From the NCBI GenBank assembly GCA_020186115.1, contig WSYJ01000178.1, positions 186,001 through 250,000 on the forward strand: a stretch of 64,000 nucleotides of DNA, read 5' to 3'. Shown here one piece after another: positions 61,940 to 64,000 of the stretch. Origin of the DNA: Histomonas meleagridis. Lineage: Eukaryota > Parabasalia > Tritrichomonadida > Dientamoebidae. How positions within the stretch are numbered: the first letter of the stretch is position 1; each line of letters starts with the position of its first letter. Made by a program: the position numbers and the translations under genes. A model generated the notes under the pieces. It made no database searches, was not told the DNA's origin, and was given only the letters and a program-made list of their open reading frames with translations.

Positions 61940-63383
61940 ATATATATGTTGAAGAACTTTCAAAGTGATTGAGAACTCCATAAGGAATTAAATGAAGAAG
62001 GAATTAACCAAATGAAATTTCGAAGATAATTCGAAATGATGAAATCGAAAAACTTCAATAAATATAATCACAAACAAATGCATACTTTCGTATGTGAGCC
62101 TGCACAAGAATATGGTGTTACATCAAATATTAAAAGATGTAAAATTCCTATAATTGCCACGTGCACCAAAAATGGCGTTCAAAATTAATGCTGATATCGT
62201 GCAATACATAAAGAAGTATGGAATCCCTCAAAAAATATTCAGGTTGGCAATTTCCAAGAATTTTCAAATTAATAAAACTTCTCTTATTAAACATTTTTAT
62301 GAAGATAATAAAATTCCAAAAAATATTTTAGTTTTTTCTTCAGAATCACAAAATATTGAACTTGTTAAATATTGTTTGAAACAAAAAGGAATTAGTATCA
62401 ATGCAAAAGATAATTATTTAAATAATATGAAAATTCAAAATACTATTTGATAGTCATTTATACTATTTAAAACAGCGCTAATAAATGCATCTTATATTGG
62501 TCAGTTGGAAATAGTTAAATTACTTGTTGATCAAAAAAATCTAAAAATAAATCTTAGTGATATTTATATATTTTAATAATTTTATGTTTCAAAATAATAT
62601 TTGGAAATTATTTAAAATGTTTAACACAGCATTTATTTATGAATCAAAAAAAGGTCATGTAGAAATAGTTAAAATATTACTTGAACAAAAAGGAATTTAT
62701 ATAAATATTAAAAATATTTTTTTATGATATTGAAATTTTGTTGATTAAATTTAAAATCTTAAATTAATATTTGAAAGTTATTCAACATATTTAAAACTTC
62801 TCTTATTTATGCATCTAAAAATTATAATTTAGAAATAGTTATATTACTTCTTGAACAAAAAAGCATTGAAATAAATGCAAAAGACAATTATCTCAACAAT
62901 TGTTTACATTATTTGAAGTTTTATAATATAACTTAATACTTTCAAATAATATTCGGGAATTCACCAAATTATTTAAAACAGCACTTCTTTATGCATCTAA
63001 AAAAGGGAATATGCAAATAATCAAATTGCTTCTTGAACAAAAAAATCTCAAAATAAATATGTTTGATATTCGTTTTAATAATCTAAAAATTATTTTAATA
63101 TTTTAATATTTTAATATAATATTTTGAATTTATTCATATTATTTGATACAGCACTTATTTTAGCATCTCTAGAAGGTCATACAGAAATAGTTAAATTACT
63201 TCTTGAACAAAAAGAAATTGATATTAATGCTAAAGACATTTATTTGTTTTATTTAATATATATTTTAATAGTTTGTTATTTCAAAGTAATATTTGAAAAT
63301 TATTTACATTATTTAAAACAGCACTTATATATGCATCTGCTAATGGTTATACAGGAATAGTTAGATTACTTCAAGAACGATAA
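61940..63383 (+). pseudogene. Second ankyrin gene with modular spacers, N-terminus damaged
   Basis: The N-terminal part (61965-62070; ELHKELNEEGINQMKF then IIRNDEIEKLQ) matches the DUF3447-like region of the gene at 1503, but is frameshifted. An open exon follows (62172-62411, MAFKINADIVQYIKKYGIPQ to ISINAKD). Modules lie at 62472-62561, 62626-62715, 62796-62885, 62978-63067, 63148-63237 (all 90 nt, phase 0, open) and 63318-63383 (ends in TAA). Modules read TALLYASKKGNMQIIKLLLE and similar. The N-terminal frameshift argues for a pseudogene; the intact modules argue for recent or residual selection. Confidence 0.7.
62412..63317 (+). repeat. Module/spacer array, second copy
   Basis: Spacers 62412-62471 (60 nt), 62562-62625 (64), 62716-62795 (80), 62886-62977 (92), 63068-63147 (80), 63238-63317 (80). 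They begin ATTT or AATT and carry TTTGGA or TTTGAA about 20 nt before the module. They mostly end TATTTAAAACAG or TTTAACACAG, which is closer to a parabasalid 3' splice site than in the first array. Confidence 0.8.
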
Positions 63384-63687
63384 AGAAATTTATTGCACAA
63401 CTCATTGCAATGTAAATATATATAAATTTGTTATTGTTTTCTTTTATTACTTAGACGATACATTTCTTTAAAATTTCTTTAACAATGTTTTTCATCATCT
63501 ATGCCTCTGAGCCCAAATGGTCCATTACCATAGCCAAACTATTGACTCCATAGCCATTTTTGTTAAGAGCCAAAAGTCGCACCCCCAAAAGTCAACTTTT
63601 TGATTAAATGTATTGAAAAAATTTAATGAGTTCTATCAATTTTTTTTTTGAGAACAAGAATGCAGCATTTAATATTCCCATTTACAA
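63384..63687. other. Intergenic
   Basis: 304 bp. Includes a locally less AT-rich stretch (about 63500-63600) with CCATAGCCA occurring twice, and AAAAGTC twice. No gene or known RNA recognised. Confidence 0.4.
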
Positions 63688-64000
63688 ATGTGCAAGGAGG
63701 TATTTACAACTATCTTTGCCGCAATGATGTTACTTGTCCCAGTGATTTTGATTTGTATATCTGGGGTTGGTTATGGTTATTTTAAAAATTTCATTTTTTT
63801 CGATGCTTTTGATATCAAACTAAAAATATTGTATGGATGCGGAATTGGAATTGGATTAATACTACTTATTGTTACTTTCACAATTTTCGCGAAACCTATA
63901 TTATGGGTTCATTATTTATTTTCATTTCCTGCTTTTATAATAATACTTTCACTTTATATGTATTATTCTGAAGTTGGTCAATCATCTCGATATGAGGTAT
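63688..64000 (+). CDS. Multi-pass membrane protein, 3' partial (tetraspanin-like?)
   Basis: The frame is open from the ATG at 63688 to the window end (104 codons). Three or four hydrophobic segments are visible: TIFAAMMLLVPVILICISGV, YGCGIGIGLILLIVTFTIFA, WVHYLFSFPAFIIILSLYMY. Short loops and the Met-Cys-Lys start resemble trichomonad tetraspanins, but the diagnostic CCG loop lies beyond the window, if present. The family is therefore a guess; membrane topology is well supported. Confidence 0.5.
   Translation, partial: MCKEVFTTIFAAMMLLVPVILICISGVGYGYFKNFIFFDAFDIKLKILYGCGIGIGLILLIVTFTIFAKPILWVHYLFSFPAFIIILSLYMYYSEVGQSSRYEV

Overview
The window looks like nuclear DNA of a parabasalid protist, most like a Tritrichomonas/Trichomonas-type genome. 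It is AT-rich and gene-dense, with short intergenic gaps and the standard genetic code. It carries families that are hallmarks of that group: BspA-like leucine-rich-repeat surface protein, ankyrin proteins with a DUF3447-like N-terminus, several Myb/SANT proteins, Rab GTPases, BEACH proteins, and a 25-nt spliceosomal intron with a GTATGT 5' end and a CTAACTTAACAG 3' end. The species assignment is inference; I could not search databases.

Layout. 1-4.3 kb: a Myb protein (5' truncated, with an apparent frame break), a CSN7-like PCI protein, and an ankyrin gene split into 30-codon modules by spacers of almost constant length. 4.4-12.8 kb: two head-to-tail, degraded non-LTR retrotransposons (minus strand) with C2H2 fingers, a YADD reverse transcriptase and a PD-(D/E)xK-like endonuclease. 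Both sit at the 3' end of a tRNA-Asn(GUU) gene (12798-12871). 13-27 kb: a frameshifted BspA-like protein, a Ras/Rab-type GTPase, a PH+AGC kinase with an intron, a U2AF65-like protein, a nucleoplasmin-like protein, a PAP2 lipid phosphatase, a SERBP1/Stm1-like protein, a coiled-coil protein and a two-RRM protein. 27-45 kb: a large repeat/coiled-coil protein, an R1R2R3 Myb, a PIG-A-like GPI GlcNAc transferase, a BEACH protein with a shortened BEACH domain, a Rab2-like GTPase, and a winged-helix (possibly TFIIIC-like) protein. 45-60 kb: a broken NEK kinase-GTPase fusion, an HRD1-like RING ligase, a second and complete BEACH-WD40 protein, an Aurora kinase, and an ARM-repeat protein. 60-64 kb: a degraded ankyrin array, a truncated CDK-like kinase, a second ankyrin array with the same module/spacer architecture, and the start of a membrane protein.

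Most promising signal. In the ankyrin gene at 1503-4311, nine consecutive repeats are each exactly 90 nt, phase 0 and open. The ten spacers separating modules contain stop codons, have no GT-AG ends, and are exactly 80 nt in eight cases (63 and 60 in the others). A TTTGGA-type motif lies 20 nt before the next module. The array at 62.4-63.4 kb repeats this pattern (spacers 60, 64, 80, 92, 80, 80). This suggests an unusual exon-module/intron system whose exons could be skipped without loss of frame. A second strong signal is the pair of R2-like elements that target the 3' end of a tRNA-Asn gene and leave the tRNA and its T-rich terminator intact.
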